The notes beneath the pieces were generated by a model. That model had not been told where the DNA came from and made no database searches. It saw only the letters and a program-made list of their open reading frames with translations. A DNA stretch of 22,408 nt from JALZAH01 sp051000755 (lineage in GTDB: Bacteria; Actinomycetota; Acidimicrobiia; Acidimicrobiales; Palsa-688), in contig JBPCNZ010000022.1 of NCBI GenBank assembly GCA_051000755.1, forward strand, positions 1 through 22,408, in the 5' to 3' direction. Position numbers and translations under genes: made by a program. Shown here in pieces: positions 6,734-14,133 of the stretch (positions are counted from its first letter, which is position 1; every line of letters starts with the position of its first letter).

Positions 6734-8005
6734 CTACTCCCCCTCGAGGTAGTCCCTCAGGTGACCGCTGCGCATCGGGTGGCGGAGCTTGGCGAGGGTC
6801 TTGGACTCGATCTGGCGGACCCGCTCCCGCGTCACGCCGAACTCTTTGCCGACCTCCTCGAGGGTGCGGCTCTGGCCGTCCTCAAGGCCGAATCGCAGGC
6901 GCACCACCCGCTGCTCGCGCTCGGAGAGCTCGCACAGGGCGGCGTTGACGGCCTCGTTGAGCATGGTGCGGGCCGCCGCCTCCGCCGGGGCCACGGCATC
7001 CTGGTCCTCGATCAGGTCGGACAGGCTGAAGTCGTCGGTCCCCATGGGCGCCTCGAGGGAGATCGTCTCCTGGGACACCCGGAGGATCTCCCGGACCCGC
7101 TCCGCGGTCAGCTCGGTCCGCGCCGCCACCTCCTCGACGGTGGGCTCCCGACCGTGATCTTGCAGCAACTGGCGTTCGACGCGGATCACCATGTTGATGG
7201 TGTCGACCATGTGCACCGGGATGCGGATGGTCCGGGCCTGATCGGCGATGGCCCGGGTGATGGCCTGGCGGATCCACCAGGTGGCGTAGGTGGAGAACTT
7301 GAAGCCCTTGGTGTAGTCGAACTTGTCGGCCGCCCGCATGAGCCCGACGTTGCCCTCCTGGATCAGATCGAGCAGGGCCATCCCCCGGTTGCGGTACCGC
7401 TTGGCGATCGACACCACCAAGCGCAGGTTGGCCTCCACCAGCACCCGCTTGGCCGCCAGCCCCTCGGCCCGGAGCCGCTCGTCGCGACGGTTCTGATCGT
7501 CATCGACGTCGGCGGTGCGCCCGTCGATGCGCGTCCCTGCGGCCAGGCCGGCCTCGACGCAACGGGCCAGGACGACCTCCTCGGCCGCGCTGAGGAGGGG
7601 GACCTGGCCGATCTCGTTGTAGTAGAGCCGCACCGGGTCGGAGCTGGCCCCGGTCCCCGAATCGATGTCGCGGCGCTGATCGGCGATGGCCATGCGGGGC
7701 CGGTGCCGGAACGACCCGTTGCCGGCCAGCTCCGCGAACGCCTCTGAGGTCGACGAGGGCGCCGGCGCCCGCACCACCTCCGGCTCGAGAGGGTGGGCCT
7801 GGTCGTCGCGCCACTCGATCCCCGCCGAGCGCACCCGGGCCACGACCGAGGTGATCAGCCGGGGCGTGATCTCGACGTCCTCGAGGACCGACATCACGTC
7901 CTCGGGGGTGAGGAATCCCCGCTCCCTGCCGAGGAGGAGCAGGGCCACGAACTTGACCTCCGGTCCGCCCATGGCGGTCAACGGCACAGCAGCCTCGTCG
8001 CTCAC
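6734..8005 (-). CDS. rpoD: Primary RNA polymerase sigma factor RpoD/SigA
   Basis: This is the housekeeping sigma factor, which directs RNA polymerase to -10/-35 promoters. The 423-residue product has a region 1.1-like N-terminus (about 14-65), region 1.2 DPVRLYYNEIGQVPLLS (123-139), and regions 2.1-2.4 including NLRLVVSIAKRY (193-204), LIQEGNVGLMRA (214-225) and YATWWIRQAITRAIADQ (240-256). Region 3 is about 265-335. Region 4.2 is the helix-turn-helix TLEEVGKEFGVTRERVRQIE (381-400). Region 1.2 has LYYNEIG where MYLxEIG is common. GTG at 8005 is chosen because it overlaps the dnaG stop as GTGA, indicating translational coupling. An in-frame ATG 11 codons later would cut into region 1.1. The pair is a reduced form of the rpsU-dnaG-rpoD macromolecular synthesis operon. 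Confidence 0.97.
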   Translation of the reverse strand: MSDEAAVPLTAMGGPEVKFVALLLLGRERGFLTPEDVMSVLEDVEITPRLITSVVARVRSAGIEWRDDQAHPLEPEVVRAPAPSSTSEAFAELAGNGSFRHRPRMAIADQRRDIDSGTGASSDPVRLYYNEIGQVPLLSAAEEVVLARCVEAGLAAGTRIDGRTADVDDDQNRRDERLRAEGLAAKRVLVEANLRLVVSIAKRYRNRGMALLDLIQEGNVGLMRAADKFDYTKGFKFSTYATWWIRQAITRAIADQARTIRIPVHMVDTINMVIRVERQLLQDHGREPTVEEVAARTELTAERVREILRVSQETISLEAPMGTDDFSLSDLIEDQDAVAPAEAAARTMLNEAVNAALCELSEREQRVVRLRFGLEDGQSRTLEEVGKEFGVTRERVRQIESKTLAKLRHPMRSGHLRDYLEGE

Positions 8006-9957
8006 TGGGCCACCCGATCCGGTCCCTCGAAGTCGGGGCGAGCCTGCGGGGTCTCGGCGCCGGGCGGGCCTCCGGGTCGGGACGGCAAGGGGACCCCGCC
8101 CTCGGTTCGGGCCACGATCCAGCGTACCAGCCGCTCCTCGGCATCCCGGCGGTGCTCCCCGGCCCGCAGGTTCTCCAAGGTGAGCTTCAGCCAGGACAGG
8201 CTCTGGGCCCACGGGGTGGCGTCGGTGGCCTGGCGGATGTCGGCCAGCAGCTCCGCCACCGCCCGGGCCCCCGCCCGCTCCACCAGGCGGACCAGGATGT
8301 CGTCGGTGTCCGCCTCGCACGTCTCCACGGCCAGGCGGCGCAGGAGGGCGGCCACCTGGGGGTCGGCGTCGGCGATGGCGTCATGCAAGGTCGCCGCCGA
8401 GCACAGGGCGGCGAAGGCGGCCCGAGCCAGGGCATGGTCGAACAGGCACGCCTCCAGACGGTGGGCCACCTCCTCGGGACGGTGGACGGCGAGCAGGAGG
8501 GCCTCGAGCTCGGGCCCGCCGAAATCCACCGCGTCGAGGGCGCCGGCATCGAGGTCGGCCACCTCGACCGGGGCGCCGCTGGTCGAGGGATCGCCCCTCC
8601 CCGGACGTGACTGGCCTGGACGTGACTGGCCTGGACGCGACTGGCCCGGACGCGACTGGCTAGGACGGGCCCGGTCCGAGGCGGGCGCCGGCGGCAGCTG
8701 GCGCAGGCGGTCCGGGGAGATCCGACAACGGTCGGCCACCTCCATCAGGTACTGGTCCCTGACCAGTTCGCTGGGATGGTCGCCGACCAGGGCGACGGCG
8801 GCGACTGCGGCCCGCGCCCGGCCTTCGGCCGTGTCCAGGTCGGCCTGGCTCAAGAGGCGGTCGAGGCGAAAGGCGAGGTAGGGCCGGGCCTCGGCGACGG
8901 CCCGGCGCAACGCCTCCGGCTGTCGGCGGGCCAGCTCGCCGGGATCCGAACCCCGGGGCAGGCTGGCCACCCGGATGTCGACCTCGAAGCGCTGCTCCCA
9001 GTCGTAGTACTGCTCGGCGGCGCCCTGCCCGGCCTCGTCGGCGTCGTAGGCCAACACGATGCGCCGGGCGAAGTGGGTGAGGTGGCGGATGTGGCCATCG
9101 GCGAGGGACGTGCCGCAGGTGGCGACGGCCTCATCCACCCCGGCCTGGCCCATGCCGATCACATCGGTGTAGCCCTCGCACACCACCACCTGGTTGGTGT
9201 CGACGACAGCCTTCTTGGCCCAGTTCAACCCGTACAGGGTGCGGCTCTTGTCATAGACGACGGTGTTGGCGGTGTTCTTGTACTTGGGACCCCGCCCTCC
9301 GGGCAGGATCCGGCCGCCGGCACCGACGGGCCGGCCGCCGGGCTCGAAGATAGGGAACAGCAGCCGGCCCCGGAAAAAGTCGTTGTGGCGCCCCCGCTCG
9401 TTGACGTAGGCCAGGCCCGCGTCCACCAGGGCCGAGGCGGGGAGCTTGAGGGCCTTTATCAGCTGGTCCCAACCGTCGGGGGCCCACCCCAGCTGGTACC
9501 GGCGCACGAGGTCCCCGTCGTAGCCCCGCTCGGCGCGGAGGTAGGCCCGGGCGGCAGCGGCGTCGGGGGAGGAGAGCAGGCGGTCGTGATACCAGGCCAC
9601 GGCCTGGGCCAGAGTCTCGTGAACCTTGGTCCGGCGCTGATGGTCCCGCCCGCCGGTGCCGTCGTCGTAGCGCAGGGTGACACCGGCCCGGCCGGCCAGA
9701 TACTCAACCGCCTCGGCGAAATCGAGGTGGTCGAGCTCGCGCACGAACGTGATGACGTCGCCGGACGCCCGGCAGCCGAAGCAGTAGTACAGGCCTTCTT
9801 CGGCGTTGAGCCCGAACGATGGCGAGCGCTCGGCATGGAAGGGGCACAGCCCCACCCACCGCCGCCCCACCCTCCGCAATGCGACACGCTCGGAGGCCAG
9901 GCCCACGAAGTCGGTTGCGGCCCTGACCTTGGCGATGTCCTCGTCGACGATCCCCAC
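8002..9957 (-). CDS. dnaG: DNA primase DnaG
   Basis: DnaG makes RNA primers at replication forks. The 651-residue product starts with a CHC2-type zinc finger: Cys38, His41, Cys59 and Cys62 in CPFH and CFGC. A catalytic core follows (about 115-375). The TOPRIM part has Glu261 in VVCEGYTDV and Asp305/Asp307 in AYDADEAG. A low-complexity linker near 432-452 is made of SRPGQ repeats, followed by a helical C-terminal domain that would bind DnaB. The start is GTG at 9957, matching the usual G-I-x-D-E-D N-terminus; no Shine-Dalgarno is seen but a TAGGGT hexamer lies exactly 6 nt upstream. The 3' end overlaps rpoD by 4 nt. It is divergent from the septum-formation gene with 66 nt between the starts. 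Confidence 0.97.
   Translation of the reverse strand: MGIVDEDIAKVRAATDFVGLASERVALRRVGRRWVGLCPFHAERSPSFGLNAEEGLYYCFGCRASGDVITFVRELDHLDFAEAVEYLAGRAGVTLRYDDGTGGRDHQRRTKVHETLAQAVAWYHDRLLSSPDAAAARAYLRAERGYDGDLVRRYQLGWAPDGWDQLIKALKLPASALVDAGLAYVNERGRHNDFFRGRLLFPIFEPGGRPVGAGGRILPGGRGPKYKNTANTVVYDKSRTLYGLNWAKKAVVDTNQVVVCEGYTDVIGMGQAGVDEAVATCGTSLADGHIRHLTHFARRIVLAYDADEAGQGAAEQYYDWEQRFEVDIRVASLPRGSDPGELARRQPEALRRAVAEARPYLAFRLDRLLSQADLDTAEGRARAAVAAVALVGDHPSELVRDQYLMEVADRCRISPDRLRQLPPAPASDRARPSQSRPGQSRPGQSRPGQSRPGRGDPSTSGAPVEVADLDAGALDAVDFGGPELEALLLAVHRPEEVAHRLEACLFDHALARAAFAALCSAATLHDAIADADPQVAALLRRLAVETCEADTDDILVRLVERAGARAVAELLADIRQATDATPWAQSLSWLKLTLENLRAGEHRRDAEERLVRWIVARTEGGVPLPSRPGGPPGAETPQARPDFEGPDRVAQ
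8603..8662 (-). repeat. Four tandem 15-bp repeats within dnaG
   Basis: Units at 8603-8617, 8618-8632, 8633-8647 and 8648-8662 follow the plus-strand pattern GGACGYGACTGGCYY, the last one ending in TA, with a degenerate fifth following. The first two are identical. Each unit adds five residues (SRPGQ) to the linker between the primase core and the C-terminal domain. Copy number can change without breaking the frame. Confidence 0.92.
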
Positions 9958-9969
9958 GTCCGAACCCTA
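9958..9969 (-). promoter_or_regulatory. Leaderless-type -10 element of dnaG
   Basis: On the minus strand TAGGGT (9969-9964) is followed by six bases and the GTG start at 9957. No ribosome binding site is visible. The hexamer and spacing are the same as for the DoxX-like gene, so dnaG-rpoD probably begins with a leaderless mRNA. Confidence 0.5.
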
Positions 9970-10011
9970 CGTCGCTCGGGGGCCTGTCGGCGTCGGCGAG
10001 GAAGGCGCAAG

Positions 10012-10023
10012 TAGAGTTTTCTC
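10012..10023 (+). promoter_or_regulatory. Leaderless-type -10 element of the septum-formation gene
   Basis: TAGAGT (10012-10017) is followed by six bases and the GTG at 10024. It faces away from the dnaG promoter; the 42 bp between the two -10 boxes must hold both -35 regions, so the two polymerase footprints would overlap. A GAGGAAGG stretch at 9998-10005 is too far from the start to act as a normal ribosome site. Confidence 0.45.
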
Positions 10024-10756
10024 GTGAGCCGATGGCGTGGGATGGCCCGGACGGCCGGCGGGTTGAGCCTGGTCATCGCCACCGCCGCCGCCGGTTTTGC
10101 CATGTCCTTCGCCCACCAGGCGCCGCCCGGCGGGGCCGCCGCCGCCGAGCGCCCCGGGACCTGCCACCTGGCCCAGGACCCCAACGAACTGGTGGCGATC
10201 GCCAGCGACACCGCTTCCCCGGTGCCGTGCACCCAGCCCCACCAGATCGAGACCATGTTCGTGGCCCAGGTCACCGGATTCCTGGCCGCAGCCAGGACCA
10301 GACCCAACAGCGAGCTGCTCAACCGGTTCGCCGGTCGCCAGTGCTTCGACTACGACCGGGAACGGGCCTACCTCGGCGCCGGGCCGTCGGACAACACCTC
10401 CGTTGTCACTTCCTACGCCCGTTATCCCACAGTGGCGGCGTGGGCCCGGGGGGACCGCACCGTGTCCTGCGAGGGGTCGACCAGCGCCGAGAGCCCGAGC
10501 GGCCCGACCACCGACTTCGCTCTGGCAGGAGTCATGCGCAGCTCCCACTCCGCCCTGTTCCGGGGGTGCGAGGCGGCGGGGGGCACCGTCACCTGCCTAC
10601 CTGGGAGGCCCGTTGGCCTCCCATCCCACACTGGGCCTGTCACCCAGCCCGATCACCGAAGCGTCCTGGACGGCCGGAGACCGGTCCAGCAACTGCCTGC
10701 TGGCCAACGTCGCCGACGCCACCACCACCGGCACCGTGCGGGCCGGTCTGCCATGA
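10024..10756 (+). pseudogene. Septum formation family protein, broken by a frameshift
   Basis: The encoded protein has one N-terminal membrane segment (about 13-29) and an extracytoplasmic domain with PGTCHLA (44-50), PVPCTQPHQIETMF (66-79) and further cysteines, typical of actinobacterial septum-formation-domain proteins. These are small exported proteins of unclear role, named for an effect on septation in Streptomyces. The first frame runs out of register near 10595-10610. The expected C-terminus (TEASWTAGDRSSNCLL, then TTGTVRAGL) continues in the next frame to a TGA at 10754-10756. One extra base, most simply in the GGG at 10603-10605, explains the shift, and removing it gives a 243-residue protein. 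No slippery heptamer suggests programmed shifting. It could be real inactivation or an assembly error. Confidence 0.75.
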
Positions 10757-10766
10757 GGGCAGAGGC

Positions 10767-12363
10767 ATGGTGACCGACACCATCGTCGCTCCGGCCTCGT
10801 CGCCGGACCAGGCCTCCCCGCCGCCGGCGGTGCGGCCCCGCGGGCTGGCCCTGGCTTCGGTGACCACCGGCCTGGCCTGGGTGGGCGTCCTCCTGGCCCG
10901 GCTGTTCGTGGGGGGCGCCGTGGGCATGGGAGACCAGGGCGACGGCCGCCGCCTGCTGTGCCAACTGGGCGTGCGCACCACGGCGCCGTTCACGGCCAGC
11001 CAGACGGCTCACCTGTACCCGACGTGGATCGCCCCACCAGTGGTACGGCGAGGCGTGCAGCGGCGACGGCTCCGGCGGAGTGTTCCGATCCTCCGAGTTG
11101 TGGCTGCTGTCGATGGCCAAGCACCTCACCCCGATCCTCGGCCTGCCCGGGACCCTCGACCTGCGGGCCCTGGGGGTGATCTGCGCGGTGCTGGTGGTGT
11201 TCGTCCCCGGGCCGCTGGCGCTACGGATCGTGATCGCCTCCCTGGTGGGGCTGCTGGCCGCCGACAGCATGGTGGCCGAGTTCTTCATCTCCCCCTACTC
11301 CGAGCCGGCTGAGCTCATCGCCACCCTGGCCCTGTGCCCGGCTCTGCTGGCCTTATGGCAGCGGGGGCACACCACCTGGCCCCGCCTGGCGGTGGTGGGC
11401 TTCCTCGCCATGGTCGTCTTCGGGTCCAAGACCCCGGCCGCCGCCCTCCTGCCCGCGGTGGTCATCGCCCTGCTGTGGTTGCCCCATGGACCGGCCCAGG
11501 CAGTGGCCGGCGCCGGGCGGGGCGCGGCCCGGGCGCTGCGGTGGCTGAAGGCCCGGGTGCCCGGCCTGACCGTCGCCGTGATCCTGGTGGCCGCCACCGG
11601 GTATTTCGTCGTCTCCAGCCCCGCTGGCCTGACCCAGCAGAACATCTACAACTCGGTGTTCGGTCAGATCCTCCCCCACAGCTCCGACCGGGCCGCCGAC
11701 CTGCGAGCCCTGGGAGCGGACCCGTCCCTGGCGTCCGCTTCGGGATCCACCTTCGAGGACCCCAACGCCGCGTCGCTGCGACCCCCGTACCTCGCCTTTC
11801 GCAGCCAGGTCACCGAGACCTCGATCGTGAAGTTCTACCTGACCCACCCCACCGCCCTCTTGGGCGCCGGGTCCGATGGCCTCAAGGCCGTCGACCACTG
11901 GCATCAGGACTATCTGGGGAGCTACCTCCCCAACTCGGGGCATAGGGCCGGGGCCATCGAGAGCCGCCTCGGCGTCTATCAGGCCATCTTCCAGAACGCC
12001 TGGGAGCCGGTCCTGGTCCTGTTCTGGCTGGCCACCCTCTACGTCGGTGTCCGCACCGCCCGGCGCCGGAACCTGGCGGTGGCCGTCCGGTCGGTGGGCA
12101 TGCTGACCGTGTTCGTCGCCGTCGGCTCGTTCACCGAGTTCTGGGCTGTCATGATCTCCAACGGCTTCGGTGACTCCTATCGCCACATGGTGCTCACCAA
12201 CATGCTGATGGCCCTCGGGCTTCCGCTCATGATCGCCTGCGGGATGCTGCGGGTCCGCACGCGCCTGCGGGCCATGGCCGACACCGCGGACACCTTGGTG
12301 ACCAGCGACGACCGTCGCAGCCGAACCGCACAGACCCTCAGCGGCGCCGGCGGGAACCGATGA
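10767..12363 (+). pseudogene. WsfD-like polytopic membrane protein (putative glycan hexose transferase), frameshifted
   Basis: A large membrane protein starts at ATG 10767, 10 nt after the previous gene, with AGAGG just upstream. A first membrane segment is followed by GMGDQGDGRRLLC and an extracytoplasmic part. The frame then shifts near 11024-11031: TAHLYPTW in one frame continues as SPHQWYGEACSGDGSG in the next, followed by RSSELWLLSMAKHLTP and about ten hydrophobic segments to the TGA at 12361. One extra base accounts for it, restoring a 531-residue protein. The motif set (GD-GD, GDGSG, SSxL, ADS...SPYSEPAEL) recalls actinobacterial membrane proteins annotated as WsfD-type glycan hexose transferases. 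That family call comes from memory and is moderate. It probably shares an operon with the septum-formation gene. The 3' end overlaps the convergent CoA-binding gene by 26 nt. Confidence 0.7.
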
Positions 12364-12838
12364 CGCCCGTGTCGAACCCGGCCAGGTGCAGCCCGCCGTT
12401 GAACCGGGCATGTTCGATCTTCACGCATCGATCCATGACCACCGTCAACCCGGCGTCCTCCCCCCGCCGGGCCACGTCCTCGTCCCACAGACCGAGCTGC
12501 AGCCACAGGACCGGGGCGCCCGCCGCCAGGGTCTCGTCGAGGACCTGGGGGAGGTCGGAGGGCTTGCGAAACACGTCGACCAGATCCGGGACGACCGGCA
12601 GGGACGCCAGGTCCGGATACGTGGGCCGGCCGAGGATCTCCGGTGTGGCAGGGTTGATGAAGTACACGTCGTAGGGGCTGGTGGAAAGCAGGTAGGTGGC
12701 GACGAAGTAGCTGGCCCGCGCCGGGTTGGCCGACGCCCCGACCATGGCCAGGGTGGTGGTCCGGGCCAGGATCCCCTGGCGAGCCCGGGCGGACGGACCC
12801 TGCCAGGTCCGTGCCGGCGACGGGGAATCGGTGCTCAT
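12338..12838 (-). CDS. CoA-binding domain protein (YccU-like)
   Basis: The 166-residue product is a single Rossmann-type CoA-binding domain. MVGASANPARAS (32-43) forms the nucleotide loop. FINPATPEILGRPTYPDL is the second strand-loop region. A later VLWLQLGLWDE segment and a MDRCVKIEHARF end motif are characteristic of the YccU/CoA_binding_2 family. These proteins bind CoA or acyl-CoA but have no firmly assigned reaction. The ATG at 12838 overlaps the metY stop as ATGA, so it is probably translated by coupling to metY. Co-location with metY suggests a role in acyl-ester or sulfur amino-acid metabolism, which is inference. The 3' end overlaps the convergent WsfD-like gene by 26 nt. Confidence 0.9.
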   Translation of the reverse strand: MSTDSPSPARTWQGPSARARQGILARTTTLAMVGASANPARASYFVATYLLSTSPYDVYFINPATPEILGRPTYPDLASLPVVPDLVDVFRKPSDLPQVLDETLAAGAPVLWLQLGLWDEDVARRGEDAGLTVVMDRCVKIEHARFNGGLHLAGFDTGVIGSRRRR

Positions 12839-14133
12839 ACCGGGCCCTTCGACGCCGCCGTGAGGGCCTGGTCGAGATCCCAGAGAAGGTCATCGAGGTC
12901 CTCCAGGCCCACGCTGATGCGAATCAGCTCGGGGTGGACTCCCCCGGCGGCCAGCTGCTCCTCGGTGAGCTGGCGGTGGGTGGTGCTGGCCGGGTGGATG
13001 ACCAGGGTGCGGGCGTCGCCCACGTTGGCCAGGTGGCTGCACAGCTCGAGGGCCTCGATGAAGCGCTCTCCGCTCTCCCGGCCGCCCTCGACCCCGAAGG
13101 CGAACACCGCGCCGGGGCCGGCCGGCAGGTACCGGGCGGCCCGGTCATGGTGGGGGTGGGAGTCCAGACCGGCCCAGTTCACGTAGGCGATGCGGGGATC
13201 GGCCTCCAGCCACCGGGCCACGCCGGCGGCGTTGGCCAGGTGGGCGTCCATGCGCTGGGGCAGCGTCTCGATGCCCTGCAGGAGGAGAAACGCCGACATC
13301 GGTGCCAGGGCACCCCCGATGTCACGGAGCTGCTCGGCGCGCAGCTTGGTCAAGAAGCCGTACTCGCCGAAGTTCTCCCACCACTTCACCCCGCCGTAGG
13401 ACGCAACCGGTTCGGTCATGGTTGGGAACCGCCCGTTGCCCCAGTCGAAGCGGCCCGACTCGATGACCACCCCGCCCATGGTGGTGCCGTGGCCGCCGAG
13501 GAACTTGGTGGCCGAGTGAACCACGATGTCGGCGCCGTGGTCCAGGGGGCGGCACAGCCACGGGGTGGCCAGGGTGGCGTCGACGACGAGAGGGACGCCG
13601 GCGCCGTGCGCCACCTCCGCCAGGCCCTCGAGGTCGGCGATCTCCCCGCTCGGGTTGGCCACCACCTCGCAGTAGACGGCCTTGGTCGCGTCGGTGATGG
13701 CTGCCTGGTAGTCGGCCGGGTCGGTGCCGGTCACGAACGTGGTGTCGACACCGAAGCGGCGGAGGGTCACATCCAGCTGGGTCACGGTGCCGCCGTAGAG
13801 GCCCGACGCTGCCACCAGGTGATCCCCGGCCCCGGCGAGGGCGGCGAAGACCATGAACTCCGCGGCCAGGCCGGAGGCGGCGGCCACCGCCCCGATCCCG
13901 CCCTCCAAGGCGGCCATGCGCTCCTCGAAGGCGGCGACGGTCGGGTTGGCGATCCGGCTGTAGATGGTCCCGTACTTCTGGAGGGCGAAGAGGGCGCCGG
14001 CGTCGGCGGTGCTCTCGAACACAAAGCTGGTGCTCTGGTAGATGGGCACGGCCCGGGCTCCGGTCTCGGGGTCCGGTGCCCCTCCGGCATGGACGGCCCG
14101 GGTGCGGAACCCCCAGGTCCGGTCGCCGGTCAC
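12835..14133 (-). CDS. metY: O-acetylhomoserine aminocarboxypropyltransferase (sulfhydrylase)
   Basis: This is a PLP enzyme of the Cys/Met metabolism family that makes homocysteine from O-acetylhomoserine and sulfide. The 432-residue product shows an N-terminal TRAVHAGGAPDPETGARAVP, then TSFVF and YSRIANPT, Asp185 in VVDATLATP and the PLP lysine Lys210 in VHSATKFLGGHG. A late ESGERFIEALEL-LANVGDARTLVIHPASTTHRQL block follows. Length and the long segment after the lysine fit MetY rather than the shorter MetB or MetC. GTG at 14133 is chosen because it overlaps the ppdK stop as GTGA and gives the expected N-terminus; the open frame continues far upstream inside ppdK only as a shadow. The metY stop in turn overlaps the CoA-binding gene. 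Confidence 0.93.
   Translation of the reverse strand: MTGDRTWGFRTRAVHAGGAPDPETGARAVPIYQSTSFVFESTADAGALFALQKYGTIYSRIANPTVAAFEERMAALEGGIGAVAAASGLAAEFMVFAALAGAGDHLVAASGLYGGTVTQLDVTLRRFGVDTTFVTGTDPADYQAAITDATKAVYCEVVANPSGEIADLEGLAEVAHGAGVPLVVDATLATPWLCRPLDHGADIVVHSATKFLGGHGTTMGGVVIESGRFDWGNGRFPTMTEPVASYGGVKWWENFGEYGFLTKLRAEQLRDIGGALAPMSAFLLLQGIETLPQRMDAHLANAAGVARWLEADPRIAYVNWAGLDSHPHHDRAARYLPAGPGAVFAFGVEGGRESGERFIEALELCSHLANVGDARTLVIHPASTTHRQLTEEQLAAGGVHPELIRISVGLEDLDDLLWDLDQALTAASKGPV

Noticed and set aside
6383..7747. A long plus-strand frame opposite rpoD
   Set aside because: The minus strand encodes all sigma-factor regions there. The plus frame is composition-driven and also crosses the tRNA gene.
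8603..8662. CRISPR-like array
   Set aside because: The units are 15 bp, contiguous, without spacers and in frame within dnaG. No other spaced repeat array was seen in the window.
10590..11040. Programmed ribosomal frameshifting in the septum-formation and WsfD-like genes
   Set aside because: No slippery heptamer, stimulatory hairpin or upstream Shine-Dalgarno is visible at the shift sites. Simple indels explain both.
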